Shown: positions 7,675 to 15,875, counted from the stretch's first letter. The stretch is DNA of 24,025 nt from Clostridiaceae bacterium (GCA_904501705.1 CAJGCA010000020.1:1-24025), one strand, 5' to 3'. Notes: generated by a model from the sequence alone, not told the origin. Translations and numbers: made by a program.

Positions 7675-8073
7675 ATGAGAGCACAAGACCGAACTTCTTC
7701 GTTTTTTCGCTGTTGGCTGCGCCCCGTGTTGGTGGGCGTGGCTGTCGGCTTGATCGCCTGTATCGGGCTGCTGCTGCTGATGGCGCTTATCGTTCAGTCG
7801 GTGGATGTGCCGCGTTCGGCAATATGGCCGCTCGCGCTCGCCGCCGCCGCGCTCGGCGCGCTGTTAGCGGGGTTGACCGCTGCCGCGGTCGCAGGGCAAA
7901 AAGGGCTTTTGCTCGGGGCGGTCTGCGGACTGGTCCTGTGGCTGCTTATCCTGCTTGCGGGCGTTGCTCGCTATGAGGGGGTTAGTGGCGGCAACGCGGC
8001 GATTAAGGCGGCAACGCTGCTGCTGTCGGGCAGCATCGGCGGTGTGCTTGGTGTGAATCTGCGTAAGCATTGA
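7675..8073 (+). CDS. TIGR04086-type small membrane protein
   Basis: The 132-residue product has four hydrophobic segments at about residues 17-40, 48-70, 73-96 and 108-128, with a basic N-terminus and C-terminus (NLRKH). Size, topology, Gly-rich helices and the position just after yajC fit the TIGR04086 membrane protein family of Clostridia and Bacilli. Its role is unknown. The start has GGGAGG about 8 bases upstream. A terminator follows. The family call rests on pattern and context, not on a catalytic motif. Confidence 0.65.
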   Translation: MRAQDRTSSFFRCWLRPVLVGVAVGLIACIGLLLLMALIVQSVDVPRSAIWPLALAAAALGALLAGLTAAAVAGQKGLLLGAVCGLVLWLLILLAGVARYEGVSGGNAAIKAATLLLSGSIGGVLGVNLRKH

Positions 8074-8082
8074 CGAAAAGGG

Positions 8083-8111
8083 GCGGAGTAGGCGGTGCTT
8101 ACTCCGCTTTT
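8083..8111 (+). terminator. Rho-independent terminator
   Basis: GCGGAGTA (8083-8090) pairs with TACTCCGC (8100-8107) around a 9-base loop, followed by TTTT. The pairing can extend outward through CGAAAA/TTTTCG. It closes the transcript that contains yajC and the TIGR04086-like gene. Confidence 0.7.
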
Positions 8112-8165
8112 CGTTCTATTTTCCGTTGTCGGCACATACACATTTTTCGTAAAGGAGAGATGTGT

Positions 8166-8783
8166 ATGAAACGGACAACCACCCGTCGCCGCAAAGAGGC
8201 GGCCGCCTTTGTTCATGAGAATCGCCGCTTGTTCCCGTTTGTCGGTCTGTTTTTGCTCGGTGTGCTGTGCGGGGTGCTGGTGTATGTCGCCGCCGCCCGC
8301 CCCGCCGAGGAATGGACGGGGTTTTTGCAGATCTCGACGGCGATCGACGGCTGGCGCAGCGGGCTTGCCACCCTGTGGGGGTCGGTGCTGTCCGTGGTTG
8401 CGTTGCTGTGCGCGCTGTTTTTGCTCGGGCTTTGGCCCTGCGGCGCGCCGTTTATTCTGCTCGTGCCGCTGTTTTACGGGCTTGGGCTCGGGCTGACCGA
8501 GGCGTATTACTACAGCCTCGGCGGACAGGGTGTCGCCACGGTGGCGCTTGTTGTGATGCCGCACGGACTGCTGTGCGCCGCAGTGCTGGTCACGGCGGCG
8601 GTGGAGAGCCTGCGCCTATCGACAAGGCTCAGCCGTCAGCTACTCCCCTCGGCCGCCTGCGGCGGGCTGTGGACGGGCTTTCGGCTGTATTGTCTGCGGT
8701 TTTTGTTGCTGTTGGCGGCGACGATATTCGTCGGCTTACTGGATATACTGTTTCGGATGTTATTTGGGCGGTTTTTGCCCTAA
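8166..8783 (+). CDS. Predicted membrane protein, stage II sporulation protein M-like
   Basis: The 205-residue product starts with a basic stretch (KRTTTRRRKEAAAFVHENRR). About five membrane segments follow, at approximately 22-45, 68-92, 95-113, 125-148 and 177-203. The basic N-terminus, a first helix rich in Gly and Leu, and the overall size resemble SpoIIM, which works with SpoIID and SpoIIP in forespore engulfment. No sharp motif proves it, so this is a tentative call. The ATG at 8166 has AAAGGAG 8-9 bases upstream; the in-frame ATG at 8160 is too close to that site. The gene is unusually rich in Leu and Cys. It follows a terminator and is 37 bases before the YesL gene. Confidence 0.5.
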   Translation: MKRTTTRRRKEAAAFVHENRRLFPFVGLFLLGVLCGVLVYVAAARPAEEWTGFLQISTAIDGWRSGLATLWGSVLSVVALLCALFLLGLWPCGAPFILLVPLFYGLGLGLTEAYYYSLGGQGVATVALVVMPHGLLCAAVLVTAAVESLRLSTRLSRQLLPSAACGGLWTGFRLYCLRFLLLLAATIFVGLLDILFRMLFGRFLP

Positions 8784-8820
8784 TGGGGGCTGACTGCCCC
8801 GGAAAGAGAGGAAGTCCCCT

Positions 8821-9795
8821 ATGGCTGGTTTTTTTGGACTGTTTAATTATGAAAAGGAAGGCCCCGGCATTGCGAAAAATGCGCCGAAGAAGCGCGCGCC
8901 GATCGTCTTTTTTGAAATCTATGGGCGCAAATTCTGGCAGTTGTTCTATGCGAATCTGCTGTTTTTGCTGACCACTCTGCTCGTCGTCACCCGCGGTCTC
9001 GCGGATGTGGGCCTGTGCAAGATCACCCGCAATTTTGCGCGGGAGAAGCACGCTTTCGTCCGAGAGGATTTCTTCGAGACGATTAAGCGCAACTGGAAAC
9101 AGGCGTTGCCGATCGGCATTATCAATCTTTTTGTGACCGCGCTGCTCACCTTCAATGCGGTCTACTATTTCTTCGGTATGTTCCCCGGGGCGTGGAGCAT
9201 CTTCGGGGTGGATACGACGGGCCTGCAAGCGATGACCCCCGGCATTCTGGACCATGTCGTCATCGCTGTGACGGTGTTCGGGTATATGGCGTTCACGTGG
9301 ATGAAATATTACATCCCGATGCTGACGATGACTTTCAAGTATTCCACGAAGGACGTCTATATAAATTCGTTTAAATTCGCCATTGTGGGACTCAAGCAGA
9401 ACCTGCTCATTTCCGTCATCCTTATCACGCTGTACGCGATCGTGGCGGCGTTGTTTCTTGCGTTCGGCAGTTGGCAGATCGGCATTTTGATCCTGATTAT
9501 TGTCTCGCTGTTCCTGCCGGCCTTCCGCTCGTTGCTCATTCAGTTCACCATATTCCCGTTGATCCGCACGATGATCATCGACCCCTATTACAAGGAGCAT
9601 CCCGAGGCGGACAAGCAGCTGCGCCGCGATCTCAACCTTGACATCGAGGAGAGCGATGAGGAGAAAGCCGCGGTCGTGTTTGACGACGCTCGCCCGACCG
9701 AGAAGGCAGTGGAGGCGACCGTCCCGCGGCAGTACAGTGCGGACGAGCTGCGGCGCTTTAACGCGACGGCGAAGGAAGAGGACGAAACCATTTAA
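8821..9795 (+). CDS. YesL family membrane protein (DUF624)
   Basis: The 324-residue product begins MAGFFGLFNYEKEGPGI and has about five membrane segments between residues 38 and 245. A charged cytoplasmic tail of about 65 residues follows, rich in Glu, Asp and Arg. The N-terminal pattern, including KRAPIVFFEIYGRKFWQLF, and the layout fit the YesL/DUF624 family, whose exact function is unknown. In Bacilli, members often lie near carbohydrate transport genes, but that context is absent here. The start has AGAGGAAG upstream. It is 14 bases from rmuC, suggesting one transcript onward. Confidence 0.75.
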   Translation: MAGFFGLFNYEKEGPGIAKNAPKKRAPIVFFEIYGRKFWQLFYANLLFLLTTLLVVTRGLADVGLCKITRNFAREKHAFVREDFFETIKRNWKQALPIGIINLFVTALLTFNAVYYFFGMFPGAWSIFGVDTTGLQAMTPGILDHVVIAVTVFGYMAFTWMKYYIPMLTMTFKYSTKDVYINSFKFAIVGLKQNLLISVILITLYAIVAALFLAFGSWQIGILILIIVSLFLPAFRSLLIQFTIFPLIRTMIIDPYYKEHPEADKQLRRDLNLDIEESDEEKAAVVFDDARPTEKAVEATVPRQYSADELRRFNATAKEEDETI

Positions 9796-9809
9796 CAGAG
9801 GATGGTAGT

Positions 9810-11030
9810 ATGACAGAGTACATTTTGATTGCTCTTGCGCTAATCGTGATCGGTCTGCTGATCGTCGCGGTGTGTCAACTTACGGGTTTGCGCCGTCGGC
9901 AGGACGATTCCGCCCAGCTCAAGGCTCTGGAGGATAAAGTGAGCCACCTCGAGACCGCTCTGCTCGCGGAGCAGCGCGCAGGTCGTCAGGAGAGCACGCA
10001 GAGCGTGCAGGCGATGAGTCAGGTGCTTCTCACCGCACAGGGACAAGCCAATCAGGCGATGACCGAGAGCCTTGAGAACATCCGCCGCGCGGTATCGGGT
10101 CAGCTCGACACCATTCGGCAGGAGAATAACCGTCAGCTCGAACAGATGCGGCAGACGGTGGACGAAAAGCTGCAGAAGACCCTTAATGACCGTATCAGCC
10201 AGTCCTTCCAGTTGGTCAACGAGCGGCTCGAGCAGGTGTATGCGGGACTCGGCGAGATGAAGACGCTCGCAAGCGGTGTCGGCGACCTTAAGAAGGTGCT
10301 GTCCAACGTCAAGACCCGCGGCGTGCTTGGTGAGTTCCAGCTCGGGGCGATCCTTGAGCAGATCCTATCGCCCGAGCAGTACGAGGCGAACGTCAAGACA
10401 CGCCCGGGTAGCACGCATTACGTCGAATACGCCATCAAGCTCCCCGGCAACGACGACGGCACCGTGTGGCTGCCGATTGACGCCAAATTCCCCGTCGATG
10501 CCTACACGCAGCTGCTCGACGCTTATGACACGGGCGATGCCGATGCGGTGAAGGCGGCGGGTAGTGCGCTGGATGCGCGCATCCGCACCTTTGCGAAGGA
10601 TATCCGCGACAAGTACATCGACCCGCCGAACACCACCGATTTCGGCATTATGTTCCTGCCGATTGAGGGCTTGTACGCCGAGGTGGTGCGTCGCGGACTC
10701 GTGGAGATCCTCCAGCGGGATTATCACGTGAATATCGCGGGTCCGACCACCATGGCGGCGGTGCTTAACAGCCTGCAGATGGGCTTTCGCACCCTCGCGA
10801 TCCAGAAGCGTTCAGGCGAGGTGTGGAAGGTGCTCGGCGCGGTTAAGACCGAATTTGAGAAATTCGGCAGCGCGGTCAAGGCGGCGCAGAACCGCCTCGA
10901 GCAGGCGAGCGATGAGCTGGACAAGCTCGTCGGCGTGCGCACTCGCCAGATCCAGCGCAAGCTCGCGAACGTCACCAATCTTGCCGACACCGAGGCGGTC
11001 GCCCTTCTGGAGGACGGCAGCGACGAATAA
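9810..11030 (+). CDS. rmuC: DNA recombination protein RmuC
   Basis: RmuC is a predicted membrane-anchored nuclease-like protein that limits inversions at short inverted repeats. The 406-residue product has an N-terminal membrane anchor at about residues 4-25. A long Gln/Glu-rich coiled coil follows from about 30 to 160. The conserved RmuC domain then begins around 165: TRGVLGEFQLGAILEQILSPEQY, then WLPIDAKFPVDAY and IMFLPIEGLYAEV. The Asp-Ala-Lys of that domain matches the restriction-endonuclease-like fold. The start has GAGGATGG upstream. It lies 14 bases after the YesL gene. Confidence 0.94.
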   Translation: MTEYILIALALIVIGLLIVAVCQLTGLRRRQDDSAQLKALEDKVSHLETALLAEQRAGRQESTQSVQAMSQVLLTAQGQANQAMTESLENIRRAVSGQLDTIRQENNRQLEQMRQTVDEKLQKTLNDRISQSFQLVNERLEQVYAGLGEMKTLASGVGDLKKVLSNVKTRGVLGEFQLGAILEQILSPEQYEANVKTRPGSTHYVEYAIKLPGNDDGTVWLPIDAKFPVDAYTQLLDAYDTGDADAVKAAGSALDARIRTFAKDIRDKYIDPPNTTDFGIMFLPIEGLYAEVVRRGLVEILQRDYHVNIAGPTTMAAVLNSLQMGFRTLAIQKRSGEVWKVLGAVKTEFEKFGSAVKAAQNRLEQASDELDKLVGVRTRQIQRKLANVTNLADTEAVALLEDGSDE

Positions 11031-11080
11031 CGGCATAATTCTTCTGCCCCCACACTATGTATGGGGTAGGAGGGATGGCT

Positions 11081-12001
11081 ATGGTTCGATTAATTTCGTG
11101 GAATAAGTGGCAAAACGCCGTGCTGTGCGCGGTGGTGGCGGTGCTGGTCGCGGTTGGTATTGCAGAGACGATGATCTCCCATCGCGAGGCGACCCTCGCC
11201 GCATCGACGGCGAAGAAAGAGGGAGCGGTGTTCCTGCCGATCGTGATGTATCACGGCGTGCTGGACGACACGTCCCGTCAGGGACAGTACATCATTACCC
11301 CCGCGCAGCTCGAGGATGATCTGAAAACGATCAAGGAGCACAGCTATACCACCGTTACGATGGCGGATCTGCTCGATTATGTTGACAACGGTACGCCCTT
11401 GCCCGAAAAGCCGATTATGCTCACCTTTGATGATGGGTATTACAACAACTATCTCTTTGCCGACCCGCTGCTGGAGCGCTACGGGATGCAGGCAGTGATC
11501 TCCCCTGTATGTAAGTGGACGGAATTTTATTCCGACACCCCTGGTCAGAGTGATCACGCGATCTATTCCCATATCACGTGGGAGGAGATCCGCGCGATGG
11601 TGGTGAGCGGGCGGTGGGAGATTCAGAATCACAGTTACGATATGCATTATTGCGAGGCGGGCAAGCGCAAAGGCACGCTGCGCCGCGCTTCCGAGACGGT
11701 GCAGACGTACGAGGCGGCTCTTCGGGAAGATCTATCCGCCGCCCAACAGCATCTTACCACCCTCGCGGGGGTGACCCCGACCACCTTTACCTACCCCTAC
11801 GGCGCGATGTGCGCCGAGGCATTGCCGATTATTAAGGAGCTCGGCTTTCGCGCGACCCTCACCTGCGAGAGCCGCGTCAACCGCATCACCCGTGACGCGG
11901 ACTGCCTGTACGGTCTGGGGCGCTATCTGCGTCCCGCGGGTGTTACGAGCGCGACGTATTTTGACCGCATTTTTACCGCGGTAGAGAAAGCCAAGAAATA
12001 A
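11081..12001 (+). CDS. Membrane-anchored polysaccharide deacetylase
   Basis: The 306-residue product has one N-terminal membrane segment at about 11-30 and then an extracellular NodB-type domain. It carries the metal-binding/catalytic motif TFDDGY with Asp117 and Asp118, a second motif NHSYDMH with His184 and His189, and FTYPYG further on. Such enzymes remove acetyl groups from cell wall or other polysaccharides; the substrate cannot be read from sequence. I chose the ATG at 11081 because GGAGG lies 7 bases upstream. Two earlier in-frame ATGs (11057 and 11075) precede or overlap that site. It follows rmuC by 50 bases and precedes the DUF896 gene by 10. Confidence 0.92.
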   Translation: MVRLISWNKWQNAVLCAVVAVLVAVGIAETMISHREATLAASTAKKEGAVFLPIVMYHGVLDDTSRQGQYIITPAQLEDDLKTIKEHSYTTVTMADLLDYVDNGTPLPEKPIMLTFDDGYYNNYLFADPLLERYGMQAVISPVCKWTEFYSDTPGQSDHAIYSHITWEEIRAMVVSGRWEIQNHSYDMHYCEAGKRKGTLRRASETVQTYEAALREDLSAAQQHLTTLAGVTPTTFTYPYGAMCAEALPIIKELGFRATLTCESRVNRITRDADCLYGLGRYLRPAGVTSATYFDRIFTAVEKAKK

Positions 12002-12011
12002 GGAGACCGTT

Positions 12012-12221
12012 ATGGAACAGAAAAAGATCGACCGCATCAACGAGCTTGCACACCTTGCGAAAGAGCGCGAGCTGACCGCCGAGGAGGTCGCCGAGCGGCA
12101 GACTCTGCGCGCGGAATATATCGCGGCGTTTCGCGCCAATCTGACGGCGCAGTTGGAAAACACCGTCATCGTGGACAAAGACGGTAACCGTATTAAGCCC
12201 AAGAGGACACCCAAATCGTAA
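12012..12221 (+). CDS. DUF896 domain-containing protein (YnzC/UPF0291)
   Basis: This is a 69-residue helical protein with the family pattern IDRINELAHLAKERELTAEE followed by QTLRAEYIAAFRANL and a basic tail. DUF896 proteins such as YnzC are small cytoplasmic helical proteins linked by some work to the SOS/stress setting. The exact role is unclear. AAGGAG lies 6 bases before the ATG. It is packed between the deacetylase and the Lrp-type regulator. Confidence 0.9.
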   Translation: MEQKKIDRINELAHLAKERELTAEEVAERQTLRAEYIAAFRANLTAQLENTVIVDKDGNRIKPKRTPKS

Positions 12222-12235
12222 AGGAGGATATCACT

Positions 12236-12709
12236 ATGGAAAAGCTGCTCAATTTACTGGACACCAACGCCCGCCTCACCGTCGAACAGATGGCGGTGAT
12301 GCTGGATATGAGCGAGGAGGCGGTCGCGGCTCAGATCGCTCGTCTCGAGGCGGACGGCGTCATCCGTGGCTACAAGCCGCTCATCGACTGGGAGAAGACC
12401 GACCGCGAGCTGGTCACCGCCATCATCGATCTGCAGATCGCTCCGAGCAAGAATAAGGGCTTTGACGCCCTCGCCGAGACCATCACCGCCTTTGACGAGG
12501 TGGAGAGTGTGACGCTGATGTCGGGCGGCTACGATTTGTCGGTCAAGCTGACGGGTAAATCCTTCCGCGACGTCGCGATGTTCGTGCACAAGCGGCTGTC
12601 CCCGTTGGATGGCGTGTTGTCCACCGCCACCCATTTCGTGCTCAAGACGTATAAGGAGCGCGGTGTGTTGTTCACCGACGAGAAGAAGGACGAGAGAGGC
12701 CTGGTATGA
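12236..12709 (+). CDS. Lrp/AsnC family transcriptional regulator
   Basis: The 157-residue product has an N-terminal helix-turn-helix at about residues 5-50 (LLDTNARLTVEQMAVMLDMS, then ARLEADGVIRGY). A ligand-binding RAM/AsnC domain follows, with SVTLMSGGYDLSVKLTG at the centre. Family members sense amino acids and regulate amino acid metabolism. It overlaps the next gene, an aminotransferase, by four bases, so translational coupling and a shared role in amino acid metabolism are likely. AAAGGAGG precedes the ATG. Confidence 0.92.
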   Translation: MEKLLNLLDTNARLTVEQMAVMLDMSEEAVAAQIARLEADGVIRGYKPLIDWEKTDRELVTAIIDLQIAPSKNKGFDALAETITAFDEVESVTLMSGGYDLSVKLTGKSFRDVAMFVHKRLSPLDGVLSTATHFVLKTYKERGVLFTDEKKDERGLV

Positions 12710-13881
12710 ATTACGACAAGTTATTGAACACCACCCTGCAGGGACTTAAGCCGTCGGGCATCCGCAAGTTCTTTGACATTGCGGCGGAGATGGACGAGGT
12801 GATTTCCCTGTCGGTGGGCGAGCCGGATTTTGCCACCCCGTGGCACATTCGGCAGGAGGGCATCCACACGCTGGAGAAAGGGCGCACCTGGTATAGTCCC
12901 AACGCGGGCTTGCTCGCCTTGCGCGAGGCGATCGCGGGTTACGTCCGGCGCCACAGCGGGGTGGAGTATGACCCCAAAAGTGAAGTGTTGGTCACGGTCG
13001 GCGGCAGTGAAGCCATCGATCTGGCTTTCCGTGCTCTGCTCAACCCTGGCGATGAGGTGCTCATCCCCGAACCGAGCTTTGTGTGCTATGAGCCGCTTAC
13101 CCGTATGGCGGGCGGCGTGGCGGTGCCGCTGGTGACGCGGGTGGAGGACGAGTTCCGCCTGACCGCTGAGGCGGTGAAAGCGGCGATCACCCCGCGCACC
13201 AAGCTGCTGGTACTGCCGTTCCCGAACAACCCCACGGGCGCGATTATGGAGCGAGAGCATCTCGAGGAGATCGCTGCGGTACTGCGTGGCACCGATATTA
13301 TGGTGCTGTCGGACGAGATCTACGGCGAACTAACCTACGGGCGCGAGCACGTCAGCATCACCACCCTCGAGGGGATGCAGGAGCGCACGGTGCTCGTCAG
13401 TGGCTTTTCCAAGGCGTTTGCGATGACCGGTTGGCGGCTTGGCTACGCCTGCGGTCCTGCGCCGGTGATGAAGATGCTCACCAAGCTGCACCAGTTCGCC
13501 ATTATGTGCGCACCGTCGACGGCGCAGTACGCCGCTATTGAAGCGATGAATAATGGCGATGCCGCGGTCGCGTCGATGCGGGATGAATACAATATGCGCC
13601 GCCGCCTGACGGTGGACGGGCTTAATAAGCTGGGGCTGACCTGCTTCGAGCCACAGGGCGCGTTTTACGTGTTCCCCTGCATCCGCTCGACAGGGATGAC
13701 CTCAGAGGAGTTCTGCGGCCGCCTGCTCAAAGAGAAGCACGTGGCGGTCGTGCCCGGCAATGCCTTCGGCGAGAGCGGCGAGGGCTTTGTGCGCATTTCG
13801 TATTGCTACTCCGTCAACCATATCACGGAGGCGTTAAAACGCATCGGCGAATTTCTTGAGGAGAACGGGCTATGCAAGTAA
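12706..13881 (+). CDS. PLP-dependent aminotransferase, class I/II
   Basis: The 391-residue enzyme has the fold type I pattern. It shows SVGEPDFATP at 36-45, the cofactor-binding Asn in PFPNNPTG (171-178), Asp203 and Tyr206 in LSDEIYGEL, and the Schiff-base Lys236 in SGFSKAFAMTGWRLGY. An Arg near the C-terminus in FVRISYCYS binds the substrate carboxylate. It is closest in pattern to PatA/AspC-type aminotransferases; the amino acid used is not determined. It begins inside the end of the Lrp gene (ATGA overlap) and its last codons overlap ispE by ten bases. Confidence 0.94.
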   Translation: MNYDKLLNTTLQGLKPSGIRKFFDIAAEMDEVISLSVGEPDFATPWHIRQEGIHTLEKGRTWYSPNAGLLALREAIAGYVRRHSGVEYDPKSEVLVTVGGSEAIDLAFRALLNPGDEVLIPEPSFVCYEPLTRMAGGVAVPLVTRVEDEFRLTAEAVKAAITPRTKLLVLPFPNNPTGAIMEREHLEEIAAVLRGTDIMVLSDEIYGELTYGREHVSITTLEGMQERTVLVSGFSKAFAMTGWRLGYACGPAPVMKMLTKLHQFAIMCAPSTAQYAAIEAMNNGDAAVASMRDEYNMRRRLTVDGLNKLGLTCFEPQGAFYVFPCIRSTGMTSEEFCGRLLKEKHVAVVPGNAFGESGEGFVRISYCYSVNHITEALKRIGEFLEENGLCK

Positions 13882-14738
13882 CGGTGCACGCACCCGCGAA
13901 GATCAATTTGACGCTGGACGTGGTCGGCGTGCGCGCGGATGGATATCACCTGCTGGAGAGCGTGATGCAGTCGGTGGACTGCTGTGATACGCTCACGGCG
14001 ACGGCGACCGATGGCGAAGTGACGCTCGAGGTACTCGGCGCATCGCCCTGTCCCGTGGAGAAGAACACCGCCTACCGCGCCGCGCAGGTATTTCTGCGCG
14101 AAACGGGGGTGAGCGGTGGTGTCGCGATGACGTTACACAAGCGCATCCCGCAGCAGGCGGGGATGGGCGGCGGCAGTGCGGACGCGGCAGCGGCACTGAT
14201 CGCGCTGGACAAGCTGTATGACACCCAACTGACAACTGACGAGCTGTGTGCGATGGGTCTGCAGGTGGGGGCGGACGTGCCCTTCTGCGTGCTCGGCGGC
14301 ACTGCGATGGTGACGGGCATCGGCGAGGGATTAGAGTCCCTGCCGTCCCTGCCCGATTGCCACATTGTGATCGCCCAACCCGCGGACGGCGTGTCCACGG
14401 CGGCGGCGTATGCCGCGCTCGACCGCGCGCCGATCGCTAACCATCCCGATCATCCTACAATGCTGGCAGCTCTGCGCCGCGGCGATCTCGGCGGCGTATG
14501 TTCGGGGGTGTTTAACGTGTTTGAACCCGCGACTGCGCTTGACGGCGTGACGGCGATCCGCCGTCGGATGGCGGCGTTTTCGCCGCTTGCGTCGCAGATG
14601 ACCGGCAGCGGCTCGGCGGTGTTTGCCATCTTCGACGATGCCGTGCGCGCTCAGGCGTGCGCCGACGCGCTGGCGGGGGAGTTCCCCGTGGCGTTTGTGT
14701 GCCGCCCCTGCGACGGCAACCGCGTTGAGGTAAAATAA
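13872..14738 (+). CDS. ispE: 4-diphosphocytidyl-2-C-methyl-D-erythritol kinase
   Basis: IspE phosphorylates the 2-hydroxyl of CDP-methylerythritol in the non-mevalonate isoprenoid pathway. The 288-residue GHMP kinase shows APAKINLTLDVVGVRADGYH at the N-terminus. The ATP-binding loop is PQQAGMGGGSADAAAAL around residue 95, and the third motif is TGSGSAVFAIF near 240. GAGGAG lies 8 bases upstream, inside the aminotransferase gene, and the start overlaps that gene by ten bases. A terminator-like hairpin follows within 16 bases. Confidence 0.95.
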   Translation: MQVTVHAPAKINLTLDVVGVRADGYHLLESVMQSVDCCDTLTATATDGEVTLEVLGASPCPVEKNTAYRAAQVFLRETGVSGGVAMTLHKRIPQQAGMGGGSADAAAALIALDKLYDTQLTTDELCAMGLQVGADVPFCVLGGTAMVTGIGEGLESLPSLPDCHIVIAQPADGVSTAAAYAALDRAPIANHPDHPTMLAALRRGDLGGVCSGVFNVFEPATALDGVTAIRRRMAAFSPLASQMTGSGSAVFAIFDDAVRAQACADALAGEFPVAFVCRPCDGNRVEVK

Positions 14739-14753
14739 TTGCATAAACTTTCC

Positions 14754-14800
14754 AAATCCCGTCCATACTCTGACTACAAGACAGAGAGGACGGGATTTTT
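14754..14800 (+). terminator. Terminator hairpin overlapping the spoIIR ribosome binding site
   Basis: AAATCCCGTCC (14754-14764) pairs with GGACGGGATTT (14788-14798). An inner stem CTCTG (14768-14772)/CAGAG (14782-14786) continues it, and TTTTT follows directly before the spoIIR ATG. The GAGAGGA that would serve spoIIR lies within the right arm. It can end the ispE transcript and could also hide the spoIIR start signal. Confidence 0.8.
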
Positions 14801-15409
14801 ATGGTGTTATCCAGACGGTTTTTGCGTGCAGGTGTCGGCGGACTTGCGTTGTGCCTGCTGATTTCGTTGTGCGGCTTTTACGGGCGGTGTACGGAGGTGC
14901 GGGAGAGTGTGGTGCGTCTGCACATTCTCGCCAATTCCGATAGTGACGAGGATCAGGCACTAAAGCTCAAGGTGCGCGATGCGGTGGTGGAGGCCGCCGC
15001 GGGGTGGTTGGATGGTGCACAGAACGCCGACGAGGCGCTCGCACTCGCCGAACAGCGCCTGCCCGCGCTCAAGGCGGTCGCACAGCGGGCGGTGACCGAC
15101 GCGGGGTACGATTATCCCGTGGATGCCACCTTGTGTACGATGTATTTTACGACAAGGCAGTATGATACTGTCACCTTGCCTGCGGGGGTGTATGAGGCGG
15201 TGCGTTTCACCATCGGCAGCGGCGAGGGGAAGAACTGGTGGTGCGTGGTGTACCCGCCGTTGTGCGCGGGCGCGGCGATGGAGCGGGGAACGCTTAGCGA
15301 CGTGCTGGATAGCGATCAGGTGGCGATGGTCACGGGCGGCGAGCGGTTTGAAGTGCGCTTTAAGGTGTTGGAATGGTGGGAGGAACTGGTGAATTTTCTT
15401 CGCCAATAA
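14801..15409 (+). CDS. spoIIR: Stage II sporulation protein R
   Basis: SpoIIR is made in the forespore and secreted to the intermembrane space, where it triggers SpoIIGA to cleave pro-sigma-E. The 202-residue product has an N-terminal membrane/signal segment at about 10-27. The family pattern follows: VRLHILANSDSDEDQALKLK, then PVDATLCTMYFTTRQYDTV, PAGVYEAVRFTIGSGEGKNW and WWCVVYPPLC. It is direct evidence that the host makes endospores. The ATG at 14801 follows GAGAGGA by about 10 bases. No separate promoter is obvious; a sigma-F-type one could lie inside ispE. Confidence 0.95.
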   Translation: MVLSRRFLRAGVGGLALCLLISLCGFYGRCTEVRESVVRLHILANSDSDEDQALKLKVRDAVVEAAAGWLDGAQNADEALALAEQRLPALKAVAQRAVTDAGYDYPVDATLCTMYFTTRQYDTVTLPAGVYEAVRFTIGSGEGKNWWCVVYPPLCAGAAMERGTLSDVLDSDQVAMVTGGERFEVRFKVLEWWEELVNFLRQ

Positions 15410-15448
15410 GCATTTGTAGAAAAAATTGAAAAAACTTGAATTTTTCTC

Positions 15449-15477
15449 TTGACAAACGGGGATGCTTAGTGTATTAT
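15449..15477 (+). promoter_or_regulatory. Strong promoter of the tRNA-5S cluster
   Basis: Consensus TTGACA (15449-15454) is followed after 17 bases by TATTAT (15472-15477), with an A/T-rich tract just upstream. Transcription would start near 15484, about 30 bases before tRNA-Lys. Confidence 0.85.
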
Positions 15478-15482
15478 AGTCA

Positions 15483-15503
15483 AGCGGCTTTTGAAGAGCC
15501 GCT
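15483..15503 (+). other. 5' leader hairpin of the tRNA-5S transcript
   Basis: AGCGGCT (15483-15489) and AGCCGCT (15497-15503) pair perfectly around a 7-base loop, TTTGAAG. The hairpin sits at or just after the predicted transcription start and before tRNA-Lys. No T run follows, so it is probably a processing or stability structure and not a terminator. Confidence 0.6.
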
Positions 15504-15513
15504 GGTGACTTAC

Positions 15514-15589
15514 GCACCTTTAGCTCAGTTGGTAGAGCACCTGACTCTTAATCAGGGTGTCCAGGGTTCGAGTCCCTGAAGGTGCACCA
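15514..15589 (+). tRNA. tRNA-Lys (anticodon CTT)
   Basis: The cloverleaf is complete. The acceptor GCACCTT pairs with AAGGTGC, the anticodon stem CCTGA/TCAGG holds the loop CTCTTAA with anticodon CTT, the T-loop is TTCGAGT, and CCA is encoded at 15587-15589. It is the first gene of the cluster. Confidence 0.97.
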
Positions 15590-15611
15590 TTTAACCCGGT
15601 GTTGTTTATGT

Positions 15612-15687
15612 GGCCCGTTGGTCAAGTGGCCTAAGACTCCGGCCTCTCACGCCGGCAACACGAGTTCGAATCTCGTACGGGTCACCA
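15612..15687 (+). tRNA. tRNA-Glu (anticodon CTC)
   Basis: The acceptor GGCCCGT pairs with ACGGGTC. The anticodon stem CCGGC/GCCGG holds the loop CTCTCAC with anticodon CTC, and the T-loop is TTCGAAT. CCA is encoded at 15685-15687. It lies 22 bases after tRNA-Lys. Confidence 0.96.
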
Positions 15688-15730
15688 ATTTTTGAAAAAC
15701 TATAAGCAGTATATCTGTTTATATATAGTC

Positions 15731-15846
15731 GGTGTTGATGGCGTTGAGGGTCCACCCGTTCCCATCCCGAACACGGTAGTTAAGCTCAACAGCGTCGAAG
15801 ATACTTAGTGGGAAGCCGCTTGGGAAAATAGAGCGATGCCGACACA
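15731..15846 (+). rRNA. rrf: 5S ribosomal RNA
   Basis: The sequence contains the conserved 5S core CCGTTCCCATCCCGAACACGG followed by AGTTAAGCTC, and the loop E-type GAAGATACTTAGTGGGA. The ends pair as GTGTTG (15732-15737) with CGACAC (15840-15845). Exact ends are estimated. No 16S or 23S gene adjoins it here, which is unusual but known where 5S genes have separated from the rRNA operon. Confidence 0.93.
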
Positions 15847-15850
15847 AACA

Positions 15851-15869
15851 CCGGATGATTTTCATCCGG
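15851..15869 (+). other. Hairpin between 5S rRNA and tRNA-Asn
   Basis: CCGGATGA (15851-15858) pairs with TCATCCGG (15862-15869) around TTT. No T run follows, and tRNA-Asn starts six bases later. A processing site or a degenerate terminator is more likely than an active terminator. Confidence 0.55.
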
Positions 15870-15875
15870 TCATAT

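Noticed and set aside
8784..8800. GGGG/CCCC hairpin between the SpoIIM-like and YesL genes as a terminator
   Set aside because: The stem is short and no T run follows; the next gene's ribosome binding site comes at once, so read-through is more likely.
11041..11072. CCCC...GGGG hairpin before the deacetylase gene
   Set aside because: Only a 4-base stem with a large loop and no T run; not distinguishable from chance in GC-rich sequence.
13131..13145. GGTGACGCGG inside the aminotransferase gene as a second copy of the MITE end
   Set aside because: Only about nine bases match and they lie in conserved coding sequence; the rest of the repeat is absent.
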